Source of the DNA: Carnegiea gigantea
Lineage: Eukaryota > Streptophyta > Magnoliopsida > Caryophyllales > Cactaceae
Direction of reading: 5' to 3'
Length of the DNA stretch: 64,000 nucleotides
Assembly: GCA_029747015.1 (NCBI GenBank)
Contig: JAKOGI010000108.1
Span: 458,658 to 522,657, forward strand
Shown: positions 25,702 through 37,581 of the stretch, one piece after another
How the letters are laid out: each line of letters starts with the position of its first letter
How positions within the stretch are numbered: the stretch's first letter is position 1
The notes under the pieces: generated by a model
What the model was told of the DNA's origin: nothing
Database searches by the model: none
The model's input: only the letters and a program-made list of their open reading frames with translations
Translations under genes and position numbers: made by a program

Positions 25702-25704
<3 letters not shown>
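24733..25704 (-). mobile_element. 5'-truncated RTE-type LINE fragment, unit B
   Basis: Same insertion as 10166-11134. The minus frame 25204-25572 (122 codons) is longer here and shows the conserved end of plant RTE reverse transcriptases: ECWPIKKTQVQRL, RWMCGYTRMDRI, LRWFGHVKRR, and a basic segment rich in RGKRGKRRPKKSLD ahead of LTEDMA. Truncation is at about 25704 where TA repeats begin. This part lies beyond the RT catalytic core, so the fragment is inactive. Confidence 0.85.
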
Positions 25705-26228
<524 letters not shown>

Positions 26229-27569
26229 ACATAAACTAAACATCCCAACCCAAACGTTTGATACATGGTACGCTCTCATAGCTTTAGCATTAGTTATTAA
26301 CTTAAATCCAAGCCTATAAAAACTAAAAGATTTATGTGTTTCATTACTGTTATTTTTCGCTTTCCACTTGTTTTAAAAAATATACATATTAAAGATTCTG
26401 GGTCTAATATTATTATTGTTGCCTTTCTTTAAAAAAACATACATAGTAAATTACAAAATATACATAGTAAAATATAGTGATAAAATCTTTGCCTGTCCAT
26501 CTCATACTATTATTACTTTCATAATGACGGTACTACATAATAACTAAACTCCAATATTGCTATTGTTTCCTTTTTAAAAAATACATAATAAGAAAACGTT
26601 AAAAAATACGATCACACCATGACATGAATAATAAAATAGATGATAACAAACACAAACTATAGATTAATCATGTTGTACGGAAGCTGGAGGTTTGCACTGA
26701 TAACACGCGTTCATGTGCCTCTCATTGTGACGTACATAAATTAATACCAAATATTTACAAATAAAGACAAATCATATTTTAATATTATTTTTATTTCTAA
26801 TTCTTGTAAAAAATAAAAAAATAAAAAATTGTATTAGGTTAGTGCTAATACCAAATAATAAAAAATAACATTTTAATATTCTTTTTTTAATTCTTTTATA
26901 AAATATACATAATAAAAAATTTGATAAAATATTTATCTGCTCATGTTCAACATTAATACACTATGATGTCTTCGTTAATAGATCATTATAATTATTTAGT
27001 AGTTTAACATGACTTTATTGAATTTTATTATTAAATTAGTATATGTGTCACACATCATTGTTAGGTTGATAGTGACAATACCAAATAATAACAAATAAAG
27101 ATTGACTTTTGATTAATTACCTTTTCTTTGAACATGAATTATAAATATAAATATAGAATATATAGAATATTAAATGTACAAATCACTACCAAATGTATGA
27201 AGTTGCTTTTGATTTCAAGAGAGAAGAGTACAGTCGGTCATGATCCTATTCTTTTATCAGCATTAATACACTATGATATCTCCAGTGCATGCACATATGA
27301 TATTTATTTTTTAAAAAAATAATTAGATAGTAGTTTGTATGCTATAATTAACTTCAAAAGTCATGGAATCTTTTAATTTTAAAAGGTTCAAAACTTTACA
27401 TAGAATTACTAGATTATTGACTGTAATTTGTACATATAGTAACCATAATAGTAAAAATTTTAATATTTTCCTGTTCATAGCACGAGATCCAGAATACAAG
27501 CTTTGGTCATAAACGACCAATTGCGTACCTTATATTGTTACTGGTAAAATAAAAATAAAAATAAAAAAA
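26229..27569. other. AT-rich non-coding DNA, unit B
   Basis: Counterpart of 11532-12904, about 50 bp shorter because of a deletion near 26835. No gene is recognised. Confidence 0.6.
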
Positions 27570-27570
27570 A

Positions 27571-27623
<53 letters not shown>
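27570..27623. repeat. (TAA)n microsatellite, unit B
   Basis: Shorter than the unit A tract and preceded by AAAAT-type interruptions. Confidence 0.95.
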
Positions 27624-27624
<1 letters not shown>

Positions 27625-29038
27625 GACATTAAAAATAAGATATATATTCTTTTTCATCATTTTATGTTCATCAACTAATCCAAAAGTTAATTTAATTAAA
27701 CATATTATCTTTGAGTAGTTGCTCAAATAGTTATAAACTAACGACTAAAATGCAATAGCTATCTACTAATCGAACAGCTAGCAACTATTAAAATATTTAT
27801 CTGCTATCCAAACTCCTAATTTTGTCGAACAGAGCCTTAGATTTTGAATTCATATTATATTATTATAATTGAGCTTCGGTGTAATATTGACTTTTATGTA
27901 AACTATTTCTATTCCGATGAAAAAGATCTCGTATGAATTTTTAAAAAATAAGTTGTGTATAACTTGATTGATAAATGACTTATTTTAACCTCTCTAAATA
28001 ATTAGTATGGTTAAAAACTCAAGGAATTTTTTATACATCACATGGGTATAGAATACTTATGTTATTATCAATTTGATATACTTTTTATTGGTGCATAGAG
28101 AAATTTACATCTAGATCCATAAACATGTGGTTAAATATTTAAGCAACCTATCCAATTCGGATACACAATTTCGAAACTACTCAGACTTGGATAATAACTT
28201 TTTGGGGTACAACTCTTTGGCTTAATGTCTTTTAGAGGACAAATATTTTTATTTTTGACCCAAAATTTTCCGAAATTATGGTGTTGCCCCCAAAATGGGG
28301 CACAATCTTTAATTTTTCTTTTTCTAGGATTTTTTTTAAAAAAGAAGTTCTATTTTATGGTTTTTATCTCCTATATAATGATTTTACTGGTACTAATTAT
28401 CATAATCTGCTACTTATATCATAAAAGTTATAGTTTCTATGATTTTAGGCACAAATGCTTAGCAAAATAGTAAAACTTAATAAGAGAGTTTTGATCATTA
28501 CCTGAACTTAGTTGATATTGGACCATGGCGTTCCTTTATCTTCTAGGCTATAGAGATTGATAATCTCAAGCACACCTTCCTTAGATCAAGCACAGTACAA
28601 ATCGGTTATATTTCTTATTTCAAACCGCAATCACTAATCAAAATTTTATGCTTTTAAGGATAGTTGAACTTTAAACAAGAAATTACAATAATTAAGATAT
28701 AATATTTGATTGAACAATGTTCCCTACTAGGAACCCCTTTTTATTGAAAACTTGAAATTAGAAATGTTATAATGGAAGGATTTGAAGAGCAACTTAGAAG
28801 ATCATTAGAGATGGTTCCTCGGAGAGAAATGAAAAAAAACTCAACTTTTATTTTTCTTTAGTATGCTCGAATGACCGTATCCCTTACAACACTCAACTTC
28901 TTCTTTTGTAGAGGAGATAGAATACACAGGATGCCCTAATGGTATAATACGCACGCTGTTACAAAATGCTTTCACATGTATAAGGTAGATTATATTATTT
29001 TATGCAATAACTTTTCAAAGTACTGAATACTAACAAGA
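27624..29038. other. AT-rich non-coding DNA, unit B
   Basis: Counterpart of 12978-14440 with short deletions (about 9 bp near 28795 and about 36 bp near 29003). No gene is recognised. Confidence 0.6.
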
Positions 29039-32000
29039 CTAGTCATCCATATTAAGATTTTGTATGCCTTCATCTCCAATAACATCTTTAAACCCATCAT
29101 TATCCAGATAATCATAATAATCTTCACCAGGTTCAAGATCCTGAGAATCCAATTTTCCAAATAAATCGTGTAGATGTCTCTTTTCTTTTTTTTTTTGGAT
29201 AAAAATTTTACAACTCCAATATTAAAGATACAATAAAAATTGTCTTCTAAAGTATCTCCTTCTAGTTTTATATACTTGTTGAATTAACTATCTAACAAAA
29301 GTAGTGTTTCCGCAATGCCCACATTTGATAATAAATATTTTAAAAACCAATGGTTCTTGCCAAAGCAGAATCACTAATCATTTCTTGTCATTTTATAAAT
29401 CAAATTTGTCATTGACCATCAGGGTCATTTAGATCAATCAATTAAACAAGATAATGAGCTAGTTTGGTATTTCCATTTTCATACTCAATAAATGCGTATA
29501 ATTATATTTTTAGGAGCTCTTGTTGGACCATCAGAAGATGTGCAAATACAGTTGATTATTTTAAACATGCACTTTCGAAACTTAGTTAAACTTGAAAAAA
29601 ATGGATACTTTGAATCAGGGATTTCTATTAGGTAAGCTATAAACCCACATTCCCAGACTCTCAAGATCATGGGATCATCTAAAGGGATTGAATTTGTTAG
29701 AAATCTAACATCACAACTCTAGATCTATAAGGAAAGAGGACCATATTACTCTATAATCCCCAAATATCATATGAATAATGATTGTAGTAGTCGATGTAGG
29801 CTGCACACCAATCATTGAACCATTTTTCTTGAACATAGGCACTTATTTTTGCTTGAACATCATATTGACACCTTAAGTAATTCATTTGTAATTCTAAACA
29901 ATTAACTCTCTACACTATTAGATAGGCAAAGGATAGTAACCCAAAGCGTGATTTACTCTTTGTATGAAACTCCAAAATATCCATAAAGATTTTACTGGAA
30001 GGAGAGGCCTGTTCTAGGAGTAATGCATTTTATTTTGGATTTCTTCCTTTTCCATCAAGATTTCTACTTTTATGATCACCATTAGCAAACTATGGAGTTA
30101 GACTATCTACCAGAAATTCTTCAATCCCTATAAATGTCTAAAGGTTAAAAACTTTTCAATTCCTCTTATGACTATAATGATTTCTGTCTCCATCACAGGA
30201 CATTTGCATTCTACTTTGTTAAAACTTTCACTACAATATATACAAAGGTTTTCTCCTTCTTTGATTTTGAATACTACACTATAATGCTCACTGCTAGCAT
30301 TTGTCTTAAGTATCAAATTACCATCTTCATTAGGGAAATCAAGAATAGGAAGATTTCTGTACATCTTTTTGAGCTATCTTTGAATCATTATGGGTCTATG
30401 TCCAACTTACTTTTTTTTTGAGCTTCTATTGCAATGGTTTTTCTCAATTTAGCTAAATTTCTAATGAAATCTAAAGCATAGGTAAGACATGCAAGAAACA
30501 TTTCTAATTGTTTCCTATCTCAATCTTCTCATGAAAATTTTCTATTTTTTTCAAAAATATGCTTTTGTAAAATGATTTGTCCAACTTTTATTTCTAGACC
30601 TAAAAACTCTATTTCTTATTTAACATAAATGTATTTGTTTTTACTAAGAATATTACAATGATCAATGCATCTTTGAGTAACAAGTAGAGTGTCATCTTTG
30701 TTTTGTTCAATGGTCTCAAAAAAGATAAGAACATCATCGATATAAAGTAAATAATAGTGATTGAGATCTTTAAAGATTTATTATTCTTCTTTGAAGTATT
30801 TGAGGTGCATTTTTAAGATTAAATGACATCACTATCCACTCATAATGCGTTTGAGGGACACTGCAAGTGGTTAAAGGAATACCTTTTTCACCCATTTTTA
30901 TATGTTAGTATCCACTTTTAAAATTCATTTTTAAGAACCAAGAGACTCCTTCAATTCTATTGAAAAAAATTGTTTTGTTAAGAAAATAGTGACCATCAAA
31001 TACAATATTATCATTAAATTTTTTGTAATCGATTACCATTCTAGCTTTTCCGCTTTTTTCTTCAACACGATTTCTCACCATGATAGTAGGATTGCTGTGA
31101 GAACACTTACTATTCCTAATTAACCCTTTATCCAAAATTTCTTTGATTTCTTTATTAAATTCTTGGATATCCTATTGTGCATACACCATTTGTTTGATTC
31201 AAATAATAGCGATGGGATTTAACGAAGTAATATTTACAAATGTGTTATCTTTATACCAAAATTTTAGCGGATTATCATAATAAAGTTCCTTGCATAATTC
31301 AGCTTGTTGTTCAACAATTTGTTCTTTAATAGAAAACTCAAGTATTGAGATTGTTAAAACTATTTCACATTGTACAGGGATTACCTTCGATCACCATGCT
31401 GGCTACAAGTAAACTCAATCTTCTGATAAATGTACGTCTCATTTAATTTATCAATGGGAACGAGTAATCATTTGTTGTGTGTATAATTTGGCTTATCATT
31501 TGTGTGCATGGAGAACAAAGTCTTTGAAAGTTATTTCCTATAATTATATCATTAGATATTTTATTAGTAGCTTATAGAACTAGTATAATGGATTGCACTC
31601 CTCCTATTTCAATGGATAACCCTTCTATATCTTCATTATGGCTCATTATGCTATTATCGGCTATTTTTACTTCCAAAGAATTCCTTCACTTTTTCCACAC
31701 AAATTCTAAAAATAGAGATATTTTTCTAAAACATGCAGGATAACCACTACCATGTACGCCCAGAATTCATATTTATCATTTCCTTCAAAGCATATATTTA
31801 TTAGGATATAAATGCTATTAGTATTAGTATTGGTGGCTTTGTGACATATCTCCATAGTTATATTCTTGACCAATTCATCCTCATAAATAAGTTCCCAATG
31901 GTCCTTGTTTTGTACCCTATGATTTTTTTATGTAAACTCATATTTCAGTGTACACTATTTTTTATAAAACTCATTCTACTTGTTTCACTTATTGTATTAA

Positions 32001-34650
32001 TTGAATCATGTTCTTTAATTTCTTCTTTAGATATTCAAGATCCTTTTCCCCATTCTGGTCTTGCACTCATACTTCTTAATAGTTAGGTTTAATGCTAATT
32101 TTTTCATTGTTACCGAATTTTATTACATTTTTCTTATTGATTTTTGTATGATTGGTAAAGTTAGCTATCTAAAATTAATTTTTAATCTCATGCAGATTGA
32201 ACTTTATCCTTTGAATTTTTTTTTTTTTTGCATTCCAGTAGGACTTGCAAATCCCCCCTCGAATGATTGTTACTGGGTCTATAGTTCTATCTAATTTGTA
32301 GATTATTTTTCAAAATATCTTTAGTGTGTGACCTCCTCTCCTCAGATTCATCCTAACTATTTTTATCTTGTGGTACATAAAGTGTTTAGCAAATTCATCT
32401 TTTAGGCTCACATAATATCTAGTTTGGCAATTGAATTCTACTAAACCATTACGACTAAACCATTACGTAAATTGGTGTTAGTCCGTGTGATAATTTGATT
32501 ATTAAATTTGGAATGCCTGATATCAGGGAGCAAAGTATAAATGTCGATATCTTTGTCATAATACTGTAATGGTGTAATTTGAACTTAGGCACTTTCAACA
32601 TAGACATAGCTATACTTTCTATCCTTGTTATGCTTAAGTACATTTTAACAATTAATGAGATTTATTTGTCCCACATCAAATTCACAGCCTTTTATCTCTA
32701 AATCCTTTTCCATCATTTTGCAGACGTACTTACTTTTTAATTTAAAGAAGAATTTTTTTTTTATAGATCATATCTTTTTGTAGTATAGGAAAGATCCAAA
32801 CTCCTTTAACCTCTTCATTTTTATTGTCTACTGTAAATTCTTCTCCTTGAAGAAGATCAAGAGTAATTGAGCTACTCTCCATCATATGACTTGTTTCTTC
32901 AGAATCAGTTTCTTCTCATTCGTCTTTCATTACTCTCTTAACAATTCCTTTGATGTTTTTCAGAACTCCAGTGCTTCTTCTTCACTAAGTTCAAAATAAT
33001 CCAAACTACCTAAAGTTTTAATAACCTTATTTTCTTTCTATTTTTACATTCATATGCATAATGGCCTATTTCTCCACATGCCCAACACTTACAGTTGTTT
33101 TTTTCTACAAGATAATAGGCAAGCTTTCTAAAGTGTTTTCGCCTTTTGGGGTTTGGGTTATTATAATACTTTCTCTTATACTTTTTCTCCCATTGGCTTA
33201 TTGAAGCTCATTTTCTTACAAATATTCTTTTTCTTCTCTTATTAGGTTCATTTCCTTATTGATGAGAGGCTATAAATTATTTCTTCATTTTCCTTTGTTT
33301 TTGGAGATCTGGAGATTGATCATTAACACATTTCTTGAAATAAGATGTTCTTGTACCAAAGATGTCAATGACATCCGCTTTTTCAAGTCATTTAATGTAT
33401 TTTCATTGATTATGAAATTTATCAAATAGGATAATTTGTCATAAAATATATGAGGATTAGTTTCATTATGCTCGATTTTGTAATAATATTGACTGAATAC
33501 AGCAATATAATTTTTAAATACCTTCTATCTTAGGACTCTATGTTATTAATATTTCTTTGCTACTTTAACTTTTTATACGGAATTAAGTCTACTTTGATGA
33601 ATTTTATTTCAATTTCCTTATATAATTGTTTGAATGTATCGGTTAGTGTTTCCTCTTAATACATTTTTACCTTCCTTATCTAATGAATCGTGCCAGTCCG
33701 ACTATAGTATCTGAAAACTAAATTTGATACAATTTAGGAAATTTTCAGCAATCCATGTGATATTCAAGTTCAGTACACTAATGTTCAAATATTTCTTCTC
33801 TATTATGAGATTCATCTATGTTTATGATGTAATCCATTTCACTAATTGTGGTAAGACTAATTTCTTCAAAGAATGTTATTCTCTTTGGGATGAACACCAA
33901 GGAAAAGTTCATCATTCTTCTTGCTGGAACATATATAGATATTCTAAAATGGGTATTTCTTCTAGACGATTCACCAAACCTTTCAGATTTTGGAATTACA
34001 TTGTTAATTAAATTGGATTCAAAATCGTCAATGTTAAGTTCTTCACCAATTTCATTGATTTTACTTCCAGCCACCAATTTTTCATATTTTTTTTATTTAG
34101 TTTTTTTCTAATCTCTTCTAGAGGAAAAATAATGTTCACATCCTCTAATTTGATTAGGTTCATTTGTTGGTATATTTCGTCTTCTATCTCCGTATTAGTT
34201 GTCTCTTCATTATTATCAACTAGTAGTTCTTATTTATCCACTATTATGCCCATGAACTTGTTTACTTATTCTGGATTTTGCTTTTTATCAAAGATTTCTA
34301 ACTCCTTTAGATTATACGACTTATATTCCATCCCCTTTCTCTTCTTCTTTCTCCTTTTCTTCTGATGATTTATTAGATGAGTTTCCTATTTTTCGGTTTT
34401 TATATCTTGTAAACAGAATATATTTTTATTTTTTAGGTTTTGGAAAGGATATTTGTGCTAAAACTGAGTACTATTACGTATATTAGATTTTTCAATATGC
34501 ATGACTTTGTTGCTTAAAGAAAGTTGAATTTCAGGGAATTGTTTCTTTACCTCATTGATTTCAATCTTAATTTTTGCTAATTTCTTTAATTAAAAAATTA
34601 TATCAGTGATACATTTTAATTGTGATGCTATTGAAGTAGATCCTTATGGG
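29039..34650 (-). pseudogene. Endogenous caulimovirid (plant pararetrovirus) genome remnant
   Basis: On the minus strand, read from about 34650 downward, the remnant shows in order: a charged, heptad-like segment (about 34470-34600); a frame at 33778-34077 in the usual place of the movement protein (not proven); a coat-protein-type CCHC zinc knuckle with exact C-x2-C-x4-H-x4-C spacing at 33046-33087 beside an acidic tract; reverse transcriptase with conserved blocks at 30905-31135 and the catalytic YIDD at 30733-30744; RNase H with a DAS-type motif at 30128-30364; and a C-terminal region ending at TAG 29039-29041. This order is that of Caulimoviridae. There is no integrase, which argues against an LTR element. 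Stops and frameshifts occur throughout; it is a fossil integrated copy with no expected product. Extent at the upstream end is approximate. Only the part up to 29601 is duplicated in the tandem array. Confidence 0.75.
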
Positions 34651-36044
34651 GTGTGCACAATATGTCAATAATTTGAAGAAGGGCAAGTAGATGATGATCC
34701 AAACATTAAGTATAATTAATTAGCTTAATTAACTATTAATTAACTAAGTTATCTTAATTATTTTTGCTTACTTGTCTCTAACACAAAATAAAAAAGGGCT
34801 TAAATTAGTACTTACGAAAAGAATATAACATGCAAAAAATAAAAAATTTTGAAAATAAGTTTTTAAGGATTAGATGTAAAATATGTAAATATAAAAAGAC
34901 TTAGCAGGGTACTTGGAGTAATTTAAAAAGTTATGTTTGGTCACCTTTGGTTCCAGAAAATATTTACCAAAAGTTGGATGGACCTAAAACTATTCATCCA
35001 AAAAAGTTGGATTAGAAGAATATATACCTTAACTTAGATGGTCCATGGTGGAATTTTTCTTTGATGCATAGGTTAAATATAGTTTACTATTCACCCCCCC
35101 CCCAAAAAAAGAAAATGGGTTGACTGATTTTTGCCATATGTTCTAATTAATTCGAACGGTCCCACGAGATCCTCCTCGAACAAGTAAATCGCCATTAAAA
35201 GAGTGATATACTGATATCCAATGATTGTACACTGTAATGGTTGAATTTGACAACTTATATAATCTAAGTTTGACCCATCATAAGAAATGTTGGTAAATAT
35301 TGATATTATAGTCTAACACAAAGAGCCATACATTCTTGCTCAAAAATTCTAAATATCGATTATACATTAGATACACTCATATTTATAGAATTGATTCAGA
35401 TGAATAGAGAAGACATTTCTATTATTTATTTATTTCCCAATTTCGTCAATCAAGGTAAAGATTCCTACAAAACTGAGCCACTTTGCCTACTAAGAGCGAG
35501 ATGAAGAGAAAGAAATAGTGATGGTGAGCACTAATCAACAATTCATGCACTATCAATTTGCAAGGCGACCATAAAATTAGAGCCCATAGTGAACTTTAAT
35601 GCTTTCATCGGGAATCCTAATCTAGTGCACAAGATCCATGTGTGAATAATAGGTTTGTATCGTATTGGTATACAAGTGACAATTCCTTTAATGATGCCTA
35701 AACAATGTGATTTAAACAAAAAACAAAGACAATCTAACTTAAAGTCACAACATTTTGCCCCAAATTCCTTGGGTGATTTCACATGCTCCTGGCTCCAATA
35801 TTCTACTTTTACAAATTAAACATTTAATCTTTAATTTTCAACAGAACAAAGGCAAAAACTTTTGATAAATTGCCGAGTTCAATGATGGGATCGGACAACA
35901 ATAACTTTAACATAGATATTGGTGGACAACAAGACAAGAGAATCCAATTATTGTAGGGACTAGGAAGCATTAGCTATATTTTTCTTCTTTTTTATCATCC
36001 CATATTTCCACCTAAAGTTTTAAGTGGAAAGTGGGTTTTTACTA
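34651..36044. other. Unassigned DNA between viral remnant and Gypsy LTR
   Basis: AT-rich, with a short C-run at about 35093-35102. A 79-codon minus frame at 35543-35782 has fairly ordinary composition but no family I recognise. I see no element termini. Confidence 0.5.
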
Positions 36045-36235
36045 TGTTACAATTCGAGGAGAATAACCAATAATTGAGAAAGGGATTCTTAAGGGGTAGC
36101 AAACCAGTGATTGTAGAATTGAGAGAGAGTGTGTGTATGTGACTGTGTGAGAGAGAGAGGTTGCAAGGGGTATGTAACAACGCCACTTTCTATGACCACT
36201 TTTCCCGCTAATTTGCCAGCTCCAAGATTTTAACA
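36045..36235 (-). repeat. 3' LTR of the split Gypsy element
   Basis: Pairs with 62822-63055: both run from TGTT... to ...TAACA on the plus strand and share blocks around GAGAAAGGGATT, AAGGGGTAGCAA, GCCACTTTCTA and AATTTG(C/T)CAGCTC. It is shorter (191 against 234 bp), mainly in and around the GA/GT-rich middle. Confidence 0.8.
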
Positions 36236-36244
36236 AGCTGTATT

Positions 36245-36513
36245 ACCCTACAGTCACTGTAGAATATGAGGGGAGCTTGGGACTTCATCCCTGAAGCATG
36301 TGAGTTGTGACACATGGAAAACATTATGGATCTTGGCTTGTGCTGGTAGCTGTAGTTTGTAGGCTATCTCGCCAACATTGGATACCACCTAAAGTGACCA
36401 AGAAACCTAGTCTTCTCATTGAACCTTTGTTGCACTGTCATTGCCTATATGCTACAATTTAAGTCATACCCATTTTTTTGGTTAGAATTCTCTATCAGAC
36501 CTATGCGCATTAG
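36245..36513 (-). pseudogene. Gypsy integrase C-terminal end
   Basis: Minus-strand reading, across several frame changes, gives the region after the integrase core in plant Ty3/Gypsy elements: AHRSDREF, then a LKL-type stretch, then YKLQLPAQAKIHNVFHVSQL split between frames. It lies directly upstream (in element sense) of the 3' LTR, as expected. The frame breaks off at about 36513, and its missing N-terminal continuation is found at 52075. Confidence 0.75.
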
Positions 36514-37354
36514 GTTGTATAAAAATGTTTATTGGTCCAAACCCGGACCTCATTAGGCCAAGGACTAAATAAGGAGAAAGTCCTAGACAAATATTGTACT
36601 GTAAAAAATTCGATCCGGGTCGGAACCTGGTCCCAAAAAAAAAGGTTTGGATGGACTGAAATTTTTTCTATTTTTAATGCCTAATTTGCTTGATAAAATG
36701 GAAGACAAAAAGAGCAGCTCAGGAAGAAGAAAATTTATTCATTTTATTTTTATTTGTTAGATTAATACTATAGATTAAATAAAGTCTTTTCATAAAAAAT
36801 ACATCAATTAAAATAGGCCCTCTCATAAGCCCGAGCCAAGGGGCAGTGGCTGCAATCCAGATATATTTTTTGACCATGTAAGTTTTAGGTTGAACTATTT
36901 TAATTTTTCTTAAATCAATGTCCTATTTTAGTTCAGAATTTCTAAATTATTAATAAAAAAGAGAGAGAGAACGCTTTAGGTTGTACCATGCCTACCCCTC
37001 GTTGTATGGTACAAACCCATTCAAATGTTCAATAAATTAACAATATAATGCACTGAATTGGAAGACCACTTAAATAATCTTTTCCGCTCTCAACAACTAA
37101 AGTGCTTCCTTAATCACTACGGCTTCTTGTTCCTCATCAATTTTTTGGGAAATGCTTCTTCTTATATTTTATTAAGTAAAAACTCTTTTTCTTCTTAGCC
37201 CATTTAATTAGAAGCCAAAAGCCTTTTCTCTTGATATTAAAAGCGAGGAAAATACAAGCAGCAAGGAAGATAAGGTTCACATGAAAAGATGAAGAGGAAT
37301 GAAGAGAGAGAATAAGAGGAAGACATTAAACTCCCATTCACTCTATCGGCAGCT
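36513..37354. other. Left arm of first insertion complex
   Basis: About 840 bp starting AGGTTGTATA, without a recognised gene. It holds a perfect 9-bp inverted repeat TTGTACCAT / ATGGTACAA at 36981-36989 and 37006-37014. The start weakly mirrors GAACAACCCT at about 52060-52070, suggesting the termini of a hAT-like element whose interior received later insertions. Confidence 0.35.
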
Positions 37355-37548
37355 CACTACTAGAAAAGTGATTTCTAATGACGAAAAAGTTGGTCGCAAA
37401 AAGTGTAGTTTACCATTATTAAATTTTTTAATAACAAACAAACTACTAATCGTCATTCGTCATTAATAGTTTTAACGACAACATAAAAATCTTCGTTGTT
37501 ATTCGAGTAACGATAAGAATGGATAGCATGACTATTATTTAACTAATT

Positions 37549-37581
<33 letters not shown>

